Counted from the stretch's first letter, positions 1 to 12,713 are shown. The stretch is 64,000 nucleotides of DNA from Asterella californica (GCA_036924285.1 JAYKYS010000001.1:35773501-35837500), one strand, 5' to 3'. A program made the numbers and translations. The notes: a model not told the origin generated them from the sequence alone.

Positions 1-1311
1 AGGAGTCTTGTAGGGTTAGAAAAGAATGTTTGTATGTATATATTATAACTAAGATATAAAAGAAAATCTTTACTAGTTTTAGTAACTGATAGTTACAAAC
101 ATGTCTTTTGTTGTAAGCTTTAAGTATGCTAATAGAACATACAAAAAGATTGAAATTCTGAGTGAACATAAATTCATCCATGTGTTTGCTCTCATTCTTG
201 TTTAACAATGGCTCCAGAAGAAATATGATTTTGGTCATCATGTCAATTTGTCTTTGATTAGAACCATCGTTTATTACATGAGTTATTGGATTTTACTTTG
301 GACGTTCATATTACATGACTAGAAGATTATAACTTTTGTTCAGAGTTGAATCTTGCATGTGAAATGATAAAGAGTTGCATTATCATATTATCTACTGACA
401 AAAGATATATTACCTAGAGCTATTGTACATCTTGTATCTTTATATTCGTCCTCGCATAAGAAATTTGTGACAATTCCTCCATTCGTTTATATAAGAGAAG
501 ATGCTCAAGAATTCAGAAGATTCTTTAGATTTATGCTAGATACTTTTGAATATATGTTCTCAGTCTAGAATACATTACGACTTGAATATACTAAAACTTT
601 TGACTATTATAATACTGCTACACTGAAGGTACAGTTTTTACTACAGACATGATGTTGTAATGTGTTTAAGTCTTCTAAGAAGATTATGAAATCATGATTT
701 ATATCGTTGCATTGTCTAATTATTCGATGTTGGAGTATCGATAGTCTTCAACTTTATCTTACGGTGATAAACTCATTTTGAGAAGAGTCAAGTCTCATGT
801 ACAATGGACAACTGGTTAGAATTAATATAAGATGGCTTCGAGAAGAAGGAAATGCATTATGAAATGTTGTGGTGCAGCATGAATCCACGTAGAACAATGA
901 GAGCTTTTCTTCCATCCAATGCGATTGTCGTCTTTGTTCGGATTGATTACGATTCCACACTCAATGTTGATTAGATCTTGCAATGCTGATCGGACATCAT
1001 GTCAATAGTACAAGTACTTGAAAGACTAAGACATACTCGTAAATCACCAGATTGATAGAATCCCATATGTCTCCACCTTCTTCACATCTGCTTCGATGGT
1101 CTCATAAGCTTCACGATATAGAGCGAATATATCACCCCATGTGCTATAGACACGTGTTCGCAACTCATCTATATTTAATTTTTGCTTCTTCGTCTCCGTT
1201 CGAACTTCTAAACGTCTCTTCTTCTCTTTTGGTACTCGAACTGGATTCCTCATGAAATATCTTCAAGACTCCCTTGTATGCCGAAACGTATATCTCATAG
1301 TCGGTGAGACA
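1..1311. other. AT-rich DNA, no gene recognised
   Basis: Open frames here are short, lack recognisable motifs and occur on both strands as expected by chance. A lysine- and arginine-rich minus-strand frame (1044-1253) lies just before the LTR-like repeat that starts at 1312, but I see no domain in it. No polypurine tract precedes position 1312. Confidence 0.5.
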
Positions 1312-2205
1312 TGTCGCGACCCTCAGTCTCAAGATCAGACACAGACGCGAACAACAAAATCCTAGTGGCCTTGCGCTCAGTTGTGAATGCTCCGAGTAGG
1401 ACTTAACGACTTGGCTGGGAAGTCGAGAACATATGAACCCTAAGTGGTTCACCAAACCAAGGTCGGACATAATGGCCTAGCCCAAGACGACCCAAGACGA
1501 ACGCTGACCTAAGGGGACAAGTCTAGAAACAGATCGAAACATAGGTCTGAGATAAGTATGAGATGTGAGTTCAAGACGCGAGATCGAGACATGGTTCCGG
1601 TCCAGACAGACCGTAGTTCAGACGCTGGATCGGGAAAATCCTAAGTGTTGGAGCTCCAGCGGCATTTTGGGTCGTGGATGGAGCTCCACGTAAGATCTTG
1701 AGACAAGTAAGATATCATTGGAACGGTTTAGAACTTCTCAAACTGAACTCGGAGTTGAGAATTATGACCGATCTCATGATCAATTGTGATATAATTTGCA
1801 AAGACCAAAGAGGAGGGCCACCGATCCCCAGAAGTATATGTGAGGGGGGCTCGATGCCTGGGTGGGTCAGGATGAGTCATCTGACCCCATGGTTTGACGG
1901 ACGGACTCTGAGGACATGAGATGTTGGCTGGGTCAGTACCAAGGCGCGTTCCCGTCCAAACTTGGACGTCTGGATTAAGAACAACATAAGGGCTGGTTAA
2001 GACTATGGAACGAGATGACGGGTTAGACCACCGTTCGGAAGCCTGGACCCAGACGGACATCACGGACGGTTGGACTGTTAGGTGTGTTGGAGGTATTGTT
2101 CACGGACTTTATGAGAAGTCCACCTCAAGTCATGTTGTGACTTGCTCATGTTTCAAGACCGACCTAACTAGGACTAGATTGGGACTTATGGAGTGTTGAG
2201 CTTGA
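1312..2205 (+). repeat. Decayed LTR-like repeat, same family as the LTR of element E
   Basis: The segment starts with TGTCGCGACCCTC and runs collinearly, in opposite orientation, with the LTR at about 30600-31518. Shared blocks include CCTAAGTGGTTC near 1440, a pair of GGAGCTCCA motifs near 1650-1690, a GAGCTCGATGCCT-like block near 1850 and GTTAGACCACCGTTCG near 2022-2037. By eye the two copies are roughly 75-80% identical, with gaps. Similarity fades after about 2100-2200. No polypurine tract precedes it and no primer-binding site or internal coding region follows, so it is probably a truncated solo LTR. Its right end is not resolved. Confidence 0.7.
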
Positions 2206-5200
2206 GAGTTAGAGAGACGATCCGACTCCGGTACGGACCAAACATGATAAAGATAAGTGGTGCATGAATGCTAACATGTGATTGTGATTTGCAGATTAGC
2301 GTTGTGAGTTTCTTGACCTACTGAGCAAGAGCTTCCGCTGGTGCAACAAGACGGTATGTGCGTGAAAGAGATCTCTCCAAGATTTTTGTGGTCTCGAGAT
2401 GCTCAACCTCCAGGCTACTAACTCATGAAGTTTGAACATAAAATTTTCTAATCAGAAGAATTGGTGCTGACTATACAAATTTTTAGAGAACTGAAATTTG
2501 TATAATTTGACTTCACTCATGATTGTCAACCTCTTCCTTTTTGAAAAAATCTATCTCTTGAAAAAATTATATACGATAATTGTACTATACTGAAGGTAGT
2601 TTGAATGTTCCATTGTCATGGTAGAGGTTATCATATCTAAATTGTGTCATATACTATGTCATGCACAGATTACCGTCGATTTTTTGTTGTTCAACTAGTA
2701 TAAGAAGTCAAACTTTCAGATCGACTTCCTATACCAGTTCTCCAACCGTCAGTATGGTTACAATGTTTTTGTCAGTTTTCAGTAACCCCGCTGAGTTACT
2801 TATTTTAATAAATATATATAGTATTGTTTTTATTCGTATCCTATATTTTTCTATGGTACAAAGGAACTCTGCTATAATCCTCACAGAATGAGGATCAGAT
2901 AATTACTTGGAAGAAACCTATCAGACTGGAAGTAATAACATATTGAATTTATATTTTCAATGATTTATTATTTTCTTCATGTACGGATTCATAGAAACCT
3001 ACCAGAATTAGTAACATCTTGGAGTTATAATTTCAGTGATTTTATAATTTTCCAAATCGTGATCTCATCATTGGACGAGAAAAGAGTGCTTTATAGTAGA
3101 CTGAGATAGGTTTACTGCAACGCCTTGCAAGCTGCGATTCTATTTTAAACCTCCATTACGATCCATTAAGCTTTGGTTAAACTGACCGTTCATTATGTTA
3201 ATGACGATTTTTTAAAGTCAGATGGTATGAGTTACCTAAACTTGAATACCTTTTAGAATAAAGTTTCTAAAATGCATTTAGAAGCTTATAATGGGTTCTA
3301 CCACTTAGTGCCATGAGAATGGATATTCGAAGCTTGAATAAAATATCGATTTTTTCGTCTCATGAGGATCTTTAGAGCGATGGTGCACAACCTGCTCTAG
3401 GGTTTGGTTATGGAATGTTTTCTTTCGTATTTCTTAGTGTAGTTCTTGACTATGTGCTCTCTTCATGAAAACCGAAACAAATGTTCGAGACGTGCTTGTA
3501 AATTATGGATTGCAAGATTGTCCTTAGTCCTTCATCATCTTGACCTCCAATGCTTCCGGCATATGTTCCTCCAAGTTCATTACATAAACACCCACAAATG
3601 GCTGGATACCAGATAGTCTAAGTATTCACATGTCATGTACAATTCGCCCAACACTTCAGAAATGCATCTATCGCTACTATCCCACCATGTGTGGATGTTT
3701 GGGACTTTTATCCATATTGGCACCTTCTTGTGTTCACTACGGCAGGGTTGAAGATAGGTCCCCTTAGGCAGGCAAAGACCATCTTCCTTCTCAAATCGTA
3801 TGTCCCGTATGTAGTATAATCTCACTAATGAGATTATGAAATATAATCTTGATCTTAATATATTTTGTTATATTAAATATTTTATATCATCACTAACGTG
3901 GAGAAAACCATAAATACTTTATATTGTACAATCTACCCACCATAATTTCACTCTTTTGTAAATGCAAACTTTGGTTATTTGCAAGAGCCCTGCTTACTCT
4001 CTACAAAAGTGCACGCTAGAGTGTAATTTTGTACTTATGATTCAACTGCAAATTTTCACGCATCCATTTATAGTATTTTATATATAATACAAGATTTTAC
4101 TTTACATTTATCAAATTATGTCAGCACATGATGCTTATCTAGTATTATTTGGGCCTTAACAGTTAAGACCATGTACATCTTGAGGAAGAAAGAAAGGTGA
4201 CAGAAAGGAGTCTTGTCACACAGTTTTCTTTAACTCTAACCATTGTAGATGTTGTAGCTGGTTTGACTTTCTCTTTCTTCTCAGTCTATATCTGACATGA
4301 GTGTTTATTACTCTCTTCGATCGAAATTTATTTCTTCGCTTTTGCTGGCAAGAACATTTTCTGCCATCAGCCAGATTGCAAGCCGTAGTGTATACTTATG
4401 ATTCTAATGAAAATACGTAAATGCAGTAGTATTTAAAAAGAGAATTGATAGTTACAATCTGGGTCATTTTCTTTGAACTTTTGCGTAAATATAAATCTTC
4501 TGTAAATACGGTTAATATACTACTCCTTCACATTTAGCCTTATCCAGGGTGGACTGTACTGCTGTGCAATGGAGTGAGGCATGCTCTTTTCCACTCAGGA
4601 AATAAGTTCATCGGGACGAGAATGGTAATGCCCATAAAACTCAATCGGTAACGAGAAAAAACGGAGGAGTCCAAGATATTAAAGACTTTGTTTTTAGAAG
4701 AGAGAACGGACTAGACTAGTAGTACTTTTAGATTACTCCTTTTTGAAGTTATGCAATGCATGACGATAAACAACAAATTCAGATGTACAATGCTACAAGT
4801 ATGGTGGGAAGGAAAAGTGAGAAAATATAATTCCATTTGTCGGAGAGTATTAGTGAATAATGAATAGAGTGTTTTTGCCATTAAAAGGGAGTTGATATCT
4901 TGGGGGGTTCACCAACGGATTTTATTTAAATCTTGAAAGTAAAAATATGGTATTGCTTATTAGCTTCCAAATTTTTAAATAAATATTTAAAAAAGTAGAT
5001 GTATTTTAAATTAAAAATAAAATCAATTATATAAAAATAAAAATAATAAAAAAGTGTTTATACATAAAACCATTATAATATATATTTTTACAAAAAAAAT
5101 ATTAAAACATCTCTTTACTCACACGTGTTATCAATAAATACAATAAATTCTCCTCCCGATGTCGATATGAATGAATGAATATCAAGTCCGGAAGACCCAA

Positions 5201-5755
5201 AGAGTAAAAAAACATGATATGATATACAAAGATCCTTGTTGAATAGTGAATGCACCGGGAAACCTCCGTGGAGAGTTCGTTGAATAATCAATGTTTCTGC
5301 ACTGAAAAACCTTCATACGGTACTACGAAGAAGATGACATGCACTATCTGAAACAATAGTTCACACTAAGACTTGTGTAAGCATATATCAAGCAAAGAAA
5401 AACCAAGACATCTTCGAAAAAGTAGAAAGGTTCCACTTACTCTCTTGTTGCTCGTCTCTACTACATGTGGTTGTTAGAAGAGTTAGAGTGGATGCTTGCA
5501 GTTAATAGGCATCCCTAACGTACTTGTACAGTGAAAATCGTTTTCTCTTAACAGAAAACATGTAAGTGTTATAAAAATATAATGTAATAAGCTATAATAA
5601 AAAATCAAAATCACTTATATATGTTATATATTAGTTAGTCCTGGAATAGCCACCGCATCTGGAGAAAATCCATAAGTCAAGAGCTGGCTGCTGCGCTCCT
5701 GGGGGTATAAGTCCGGGGCGGAGATGGTAATTCAGCACCGTTTACTGAGAACATT
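2206..5755. other. AT-rich intergenic DNA
   Basis: No frame here has a recognisable domain. The segment is strongly A+T rich, with an extreme block at about 4960-5110 made mainly of A and T runs. I see no RNA gene, no LTR ends and no tandem array. Confidence 0.5.
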
Positions 5756-5802
5756 AAATAATGTTTTAAACCTTCCGACGGGAAGGGTTAAAAACATTAT
5801 TT
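5756..5802. repeat. Imperfect palindrome (hairpin 1)
   Basis: Arms 5756-5776 and 5781-5802 are inverted copies around a GACG loop; they differ by one base and one extra T. It lies only 6 bp before a second, perfect palindrome. The pair could be the tip of a foldback or MITE-type element or a structured transcript. No flanking target duplication was identified. Confidence 0.7.
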
Positions 5803-5808
5803 AGTGTA

Positions 5809-5845
5809 CACCTCATGTACACTGAAGTGAAGTGTACATGAGGTG
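5809..5845. repeat. Perfect 15-bp inverted repeat (hairpin 2)
   Basis: CACCTCATGTACACT at 5809-5823 is repeated exactly in inverted orientation at 5831-5845, with a 7-base loop (GAAGTGA). It sits directly after the palindrome at 5756-5802. Function is unknown. Confidence 0.8.
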
Positions 5846-7515
5846 AATAAGTAGATAGTGAATGACAAACAATGACTACGATGGTAGCAACTACTCTACG
5901 TAGTAGCAAGTCGACTGCAGATCCGTTGGAGCTTCTTACATTGAACATGTAAAAACAATTCTTCTCCCCGCAGTAGCTCTTTCTAGGTTTTTAACTGAGA
6001 AATTGACCACCGACTTTATTTGGGTTGTCTTGTTGCGATGATTCGAGAATCAACACCATGATGTACTTTCGTGTATGTATTTTCTTTCAAATTTCGAGTA
6101 AGTTTTGCCAGTAGAGAGTGTAAAAGCTAAGAGAGAAGATTCTCTAACATCAGAAGGAAAACAGCCGTAGTTTATTGAAGTGCAGTTTTGTATAGAGCTG
6201 TGAATCATTTACCATGTTTTGTGAATTAAAAAATTTTTAAAATAATGAAAATAATCATTCAAATTCTAAACTATTTTACTGCACAAAATTACGACCGATT
6301 CCAAGAAAAGAGTAATATAGAATGCTCGTGGCATTTTCCTAATATTCGCGTCGATAACATCCGTGATCTCTTGGTCCAAACCGTAACATTCGTCCGCAAG
6401 GAAAGAATATCGGCTGAAGATTCCAGGTTTGACGCCCTAATAGTTCCATACAAAGAAGTTCAAAAAACTAGTTCTTCTCTATGGCACCCTCCTACTCTTG
6501 TTTGAAAGTTGCTCTAGAGAGAGTGCCACGTTCAGCTGAAAAGTTCATCGACGTAAACGTAGATATTTGGGGGATTCTCCTTTTCAATGCCTAGGAGTTT
6601 ACTTCTTGCTTCTCGCTACTTATGTATCGTAGAGTGAGACGTCGTGCTTACATTTTGCTTCTTTTCTTTGCATGGGAGCATTATTCTGAACATGCTCATG
6701 TACCGTGAAGCCAGCGTGAATAGGAACCCGAGCTCTGAAGCTATATGTTTGTCTTGTCCGGTCGATATATTTCGCATATTTTTTTTTATGTCTTACGGAT
6801 ACGTTGCACACTCTCAGTCCACTGAAAATGAATAAACGTCTAGACGTAGAGCTATCCTGGTGGCGCACAGTCAGAGATAGCCTCCAGGACGACTTTCGGT
6901 TGCTTGCATACGTTCCTTCCCTCCTCTCCTCGTTGCACTTTTCTTGTAGCGCAGCTTTTATCATGAACAGGAACGCCCAGCTTTCGCTTCTTGTTTTTGA
7001 AAATCCCAAGAGAAGAGTAAACCTTGACTCTTGACTACTAGGGTACGTACATCTGGTCGCCAAACTTTTACGAAGTTACCTGCTGAAGTTTTTGTCTGAC
7101 TCTAGAGAAAGACGGTCTCCGTTGAACTTTAGCCGGTCAAACCCATGATTCTTCATATATGTAACAAAACATTACCTGGTATATTTCCATCCAAATCAAT
7201 ATCAGATAACAAATTCACAAAATCTCACGGCAAAGTCTCCAAAGAACCGCGGCACTGCGATACCAGACGTACCATTACGTACCGTAGTGAGGTATTGGTG
7301 TTCATTCATGTAATGAAGATAATCGACACTGTGCATGTCAGCAGGAAAAAGGAAACGGAAAGAAAAGTCGCCCATGCCAACAACCAACCGCCCAGAACCT
7401 CCGCAGCAAGTCAAAGATCGGATACTGCAGTCGACGAGTACAACTCCGTAGCAGCAGGCAGTAGAAGAAGCCGAAGCACCAAACCCTCCTACACACAAGA
7501 ATCTCACTCCTGTTG
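5846..7515. other. No gene recognised
   Basis: The longest frames (minus 6620-7063; plus 7145-7516 and its minus-strand counterpart) are arginine- and serine-rich, lack domains and overlap open frames on the opposite strand. That pattern is expected by chance, not from a gene. From about 7517 the base composition changes to G-rich and then pyrimidine-rich sequence, which I take as the leader of the next element. Confidence 0.45.
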
Positions 7516-7943
7516 AGGCGCGCGGGGATGAGCGGCGGGAGGCGACGCGGGGAGGGATGAGAGTGAGATGACAGGGAGGGTTTGTGAGAGAGGGGAGGGT
7601 GTTAGGATGATATTGTAGATTTTTTTTATATATTTCTCTTCGTTTTTTCTTTCTTTTTCTTTTGTACTTCGAATTAGTACTTCTTGTAGAGGAATGAGTG
7701 AGTATTAAATAGTTTTAGTTTTGCTGACATTTTAGGGTTACAGAGTGTTTTTTTTAAGATTTCAGAGAGATTTTGGAGAGTGTATTTATTCTCTTTCTCT
7801 TTACATCTCGGGGTTCAGGCTTCTTTTATTTCTTTTCTTTTTTTATTTTTTTTGTCTTTCCTTTCTTTATCCTTTTTCTTTTCTTGTTTTTTTCTCTTCT
7901 AGGTTATGAGTATCGTTTGATCGGATATCGTCTTTTCTTAGCT

Positions 7944-10900
7944 ATGGATACTCTCTCTCCCATGAGATCGAGACTGATTCGAGACACACCATGTCCGGTG
8001 TGCAATCAGTTATTTACCTCGCAAGGGGTAAAATCTCATGTGTGAAAGATGCACAAGAGCTATGATACGACCACATGGGATGCCCAGGTTAGCCGAGATC
8101 GGAGGTCTACACGTGCAGTCATTATGGCACCGTTAGTCCTTCTTCATGGAGTCCCTCCAGAGTCGTGGGAGTGGTTGAGAGCTCACTCTAGCACTATTCT
8201 GAGTTTGTTCCAGATGAGTTCTCCTTGTCCGCGTTTATTCCATCGGTTACCTCGTGCTCTTCATGACGAGGTGAGACAGGCATTCCGTTTATCTCTCGAC
8301 ATGTTGGCACGGAACACCAAGGACGAGGCGGCGTGGTTATTGTTTCTGTTACTTCCTCGTTGGTGTCTTCGGTATACTCGAGGTGGCAGAGGAGGACATC
8401 GGGAGGTGGCGGTCCGTCTTCGGAGATTCCGAGCAGGTGACTGGGCGGCCTTACAGGAGGAATCAGTCCGTGCGGTTCGAGGTAGGAGTGAGTCTGCCTC
8501 TACACGTGATGTCTCATCTTCCGCTCGCATACGACGTTGTAGGATGTTAGGTCAGGTAGGAGAGTATAGCAGAGCTGCCAGAGCATTGCATCCTTTGTCA
8601 TTGGCTTGTCCTACTGAGGAGACGATCGCTGCGTTGCGTTTCCTTCATCCCTCACCGGGTGATCCCGCACCACCTGAGGTTCAGGACTATCAGTCTGAGG
8701 AGCCATTATGTCTCGATAGATCTTTGTTCGCCCAGGCCTTGTGTACAGCTCCACGTCTATCTTCTGGAGGTCTGTCTGGGATGGTCTACGAGCATCTTCG
8801 GGATTGTTTTCAGACAGACGACCCCTCTAGCGGTTTCACGGAGCTTTTTCAGGTAGCGGCAGCAGTAGCTCAGGGACATATTCCTCAGTCTATAGCTCAG
8901 GTACTGGGAGCAGCTAGACTTTTGGCCATGACGAAGGATGGTGGAGGGATCCGACCGATAGCCATCGGTGAGATTCTCTTACGACTTATCAGTCGAACCA
9001 TTGTTCTTCAGCTCCGAGATACTTTCCAGGACCACCTTTGTCCACATCAGTTTGGAGTTGCGACGCCGGGAGGTTGTGAGTCTGTGTCTTTCGACATTAG
9101 AGCTCTCTTGGACATCCATCCCGATTGGGTGGTCCTACAGGTAGACGTGGAAAACGCTTTTAATAGCATTTTTCGCGCTTCTATCTTTAGAGAGCTCATG
9201 GATGGTGGAGGATCTCTGGCGGGTCTCGTTCCCTTCGTGCGATCGTTCTATGGTTCTTCCTCTTCTCTTTATTACCAGCACGGTCCTACGATAGAGGGGG
9301 TTACAATCATCAGCTCTGCTGCGGGGACTCGCCAGGGAGATCCTTTGGGTGGACCTCTCTTCGCCTTAGCTCACTATAGAGCTCTCTTCGCCACCGCCTT
9401 GGCTGCTCCAGGTTGTGTCTTTCCATCTCTAGCTGATGATACGCACATCGTAGGTCCGGCGGACCAAGTCGGTGTTGCCTTTGATCACCTTGTCTCTCAA
9501 TTGGCCTTGGTAGGGCTGAGGACGAAGGTGTCAAAGTGCAAGGCTTGGTCTCCCATAGGTATACCGTCGGACCTACAGCTCCCAGAGAGATTTGTTACCC
9601 CTACAGATGGTTTACGCATCCTTGGAGTACCCGTGGGTACAGAGGACTTTGTCTCTCGATTCTTAGATGTTGCTCTTGCGGAGGACGTTATGCATATCGA
9701 GGATCTCCCTATGTTAGAGGACCCACAGGTTGCTTTTGGTATCCTTTCCTCTTCCATAGCACGACGTCCTTGTTACTTACTTCGCACAGTACCCCCATCT
9801 CCTATCTTCATCTCGCGCTTTAGAGAGTTTGATAGGAGGATCATGGGGGTGTTTGGCGGCATCATAGGACCGGGGACCTTTGACTGTGTGGCAGGACCTC
9901 TCGCACGGAGACAGACATCTTTGCCAATATCATGTGGCGGGGTGGGCTTATTATCCATGGAGGAGACTGCTGCGGCAGCTTTTTTGGGTAGTTGGGCCCT
10001 CTCAGCACCTTGGCTCTGTGGTCGTTTTCTCGTGCGAGATAGACCTATCTGGGAGAGCTATGTGACAGAGGTGGAGGATGGTTCTTACCCACTACAGATG
10101 TGTCTTCGTGAGGCAAGAGATAGTTTGACTCTTGAGGCACGTGAGGCACATCCTCGATTCGATTCCTTACCTTCCGATGGATCTCGCGGACTACAGTCTT
10201 CTCTGACAGGACACCACTTCCAGCAGGTTCTCCATGCACTCTTAGTGGATCCTTCCATCTCACGGGATACTAGGGCTCGACTCCGCTCTTGTTCGGGCAA
10301 GGGCGCAGGCTCTTGGCTCATAGCTCGACCTTGCATTAGAGCGTTCCGACTCGCACCGACTATCTTCTCTACAGCGATGAGGTTCCGTCTAGGCTTGGTC
10401 CAGCCTGTTGCTTCGGCACTGTCCACCTGCGAGTGCGGTGTCTCGCTCGACACCGCGGGTCGTCATCTTGCTCGATGTCCTCACGGTGGAGAGCGGATAG
10501 CCACCCACGATGCCATCAGAAACGTCGTGTTTGCCTTAGCACGGGAGAGCGGTCACATGACGTGGAGAGAGCGTTGGTACGCCCTTCAGACGGGAGGATC
10601 AGTCAGAGCAGACCTGTACATGATGAGGGAGGATCAGGTCTCAGTGGCTGATGTGGTTGTTACGGATCCGACACGGGACTCAGTGGCGGCACAGGTGATG
10701 ACCCATCTCCCAGGATGGGCTGCAGGCGTGGCGGCAGCAACGAAGGTATCCAAGTATAGGGGTATGCAAGCGGGACATCGCTTCATCCCCTTAGCCTTGG
10801 AGATATACGGATCGACAGCTTTGGAGTTCGACGTCTTTCTGCGAGAGTGCGCTAGAGCCTACCATGAGAGGCGTCAGGGGGTACCACTTTCTCTTTCTTT

Positions 10901-11093
10901 TTGCACCATGTTTTTCAGGCAGCGGGTTTCCATTGCTCTACAGAGAGCTTTAGCAGGGGCCATTCACAGAAGAGCAATCGCAGTAGGCGATGCCTCTTCA
11001 GGTGCACCTGTTGTAGATAGAGGTACTGACTTTTTGGTCTCCGACATTATAGGTGCGACTGACGATTTTAGAGCTACTGATAGCGGGGCTTAG
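7944..11093 (+). pseudogene. Non-LTR retrotransposon protein: C2H2 finger, reverse transcriptase, RLE; one in-frame TGA
   Basis: The frame starts at the ATG at 7944 (MDTLSPMRSR) and is open to 11093 except for TGA at 8043-8045. That stop lies inside a classical C2H2 finger (CPVC before it, both histidines on either side of it). Translation from the next ATG (8049) would give 1014 aa without the finger. In that numbering the reverse transcriptase has GGGIRPIAIGE near 295, motif A D366 (LQVDVENAF), GTRQGDP with D431, and the catalytic pair D463-D464 in an unusual LADD box. The C-terminus has a CxCx9Hx3C knuckle (C794, C796, H806, C810) and then R853-A-D855, D868 and K899/K902-Y903, matching the restriction-like endonuclease pattern. 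The endonuclease nicks target DNA and the reverse transcriptase copies the element RNA there. The long intact remainder suggests a recent insertion, with TGA as a late lesion (CGA to TGA would fit). Confidence 0.85.
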
Positions 11094-11161
11094 CCCGGTG
11101 TTCTCCCCTTCAGGGTGGTTTTTGCTTGGCCCTTCGGGTCCTTCTTTCCCTTGTAAGGCTT

Positions 11162-11319
11162 GATGGGGTCTTCCCATCCGTTGGCTATATATCGCGTCGC
11201 GTTTTTCCCCAAGAAGAGGGGAAATCCTGGCAACTTGTGAAAAATTGAAAGACGAACCTCGGGAGGAACAGGCGAAAACCGCGACGCAATGAATAGCCAA
11301 CGGATGGAAAGACCCCATC
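11162..11319. repeat. 46-bp inverted repeat in the 3' tail of the non-LTR element
   Basis: Arm 11162-11207 and arm 11274-11319 are inverted copies, 41 of 46 positions matching by hand count, around a 66-base spacer. The arms begin or end with GATGGGGTCTT and contain CCATCCGTTGGCTAT. Coming 68 bp after the stop codon, it could be the structured 3' UTR that the reverse transcriptase recognises, or the joined tails of two copies in opposite orientation. Confidence 0.8.
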
Positions 11320-12663
11320 GAGGAACAGGTGGGGCGGGGTTTCTCCAACAACTTTGGTAAGGGATGGCGGAGTGGAAGGAAAGCTCCAGAGCGCCGGAGT
11401 GAGGAAAGAATGGTGTCCTCGACCTTCCTTGTCCTCGTTTCTGATCCTGACATGTGGCCACATGTTGGATGAGGTACAGTGTGAGAGCGGGGCGAGGCAA
11501 ATCCGGGGTACTATGTTTTTCAGTACACGTATATTTTCAAACTGATCTCGTGTACGAACCATGTCTTTTCATACCAGTCAGCGCTGTCCAGCTCACTCTT
11601 TTGATCTCTCGTTGTTGGCCAGCCTGGCAACAACTCTCTCGTCGTTTGAATTAGCGCACTGCTACCTTTAGCCGCGCTAAGCTGGAGGGCTGCAACGCTA
11701 CTCTCTGGGTCCATCTGTATTTCTGCTCCTACAAAGGCTGCTTTGTAGGAGGACGGCAGACAGAGCGGGAAAGGGAGGCAGCAACGAAGGGAAGTGGGTC
11801 AGTAGGAGCACGCAGTAGTCACGCGTATGCGATGTCTATCATGGCCGATACCGTACTGCTTTATACAATATTTTACAGTATGTCAAAACCCGAAACGGAT
11901 GCCATTATAAAATCCCAGATATTTCTGACACTAATATTTCAATTAGAGACTTGTAGTGTAACGATGAGCAGGTAATGTATGTATTGTTAAGTTAGAGAGA
12001 GAAACCATAGAAATTAGGTCATGCAAAGTGTTAGTGTAATCCCCTTACAGGAATGATAGTAAATTCTTAAAACTCATTGTATTGGTATAAAACATGAAAC
12101 GAATATTCCTTTTCTCACGCTATAATTTGAATTATAACTTGTAAAGCTGGTGAAGATTTACTTCACAGATTCCATATTCGGATGAACATTTTATCACCAC
12201 CGTTATATTTCTGAGTTCTTTGAAAAGTGGCCCTCGAAAAGAGGTACAATACTAATAATGTTTCATGCATAAGCTTGTGCTCTAAACGTCAGGAACTTAT
12301 TGTCAAGCGTGAACTAATTTTAATAAAGATCTGGTAATGCACGAACTGTTAAGATTCATTCGTGAGTAGATATATATTTCACGCATTCAAACTTCAAAAA
12401 TAAATTTATTTCCAAATCAATTATCACACAAACTTAAAGACCAGAATAAAGTTTTTTTGAAAACTCAAATTTTTCTTTCTCTCGTTTATTAGACTGTGAA
12501 ACCAGTACTGATGCTTATAAGTCCAAGGCGATAAGTTTCAATATTCTAAACTCTCTTCACAATCATAACACCCATGAACACTCTTTTTGTGTGGAGGAAA
12601 ACTAAGATCAGATCACATGGTTACAGATTCGGTAATTCTTTCTTAACCTCTTTCCTATAAAAA

Positions 12664-12713
12664 AACACTAAACTCAGATCACACTATAAAATAACACTAA
12701 ACTCAGATCACAC
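12664..12713. repeat. 21-bp direct repeat, two copies
   Basis: A 21-bp unit beginning AACACTAAACTCAGATCACA occurs at 12664-12684 and again at 12693-12713, 8 bp apart. A more diverged related stretch lies near 12600. This is probably a small local duplication. Confidence 0.75.

Larger units (their letters stand above)
7517..11340 (+). mobile_element. Non-LTR retrotransposon, restriction-like-endonuclease type
   Basis: A single long reading frame (7944-11093, one stop) encodes a C2H2 finger, reverse transcriptase and a C-terminal CCHC plus restriction-like endonuclease. This is the architecture of R2/NeSL/Utopia/CRE-type elements, not of the L1 elements usual in flowering plants. The likely 5' leader is G-rich (7517-7610) and then very T/C-rich (7620-7910). 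The 3' tail contains a 46-bp inverted repeat (11162-11319). The outer ends are estimates: I found no target-site duplication and no poly(A) tail. Clade assignment needs a phylogeny. Confidence 0.8.

Noticed and set aside
11090..11562. Three overlapping minus-strand ORFs of 125-151 codons after the non-LTR element
   Set aside because: They overlap one another in different phases and cover the 3' inverted repeat; no domain is visible.
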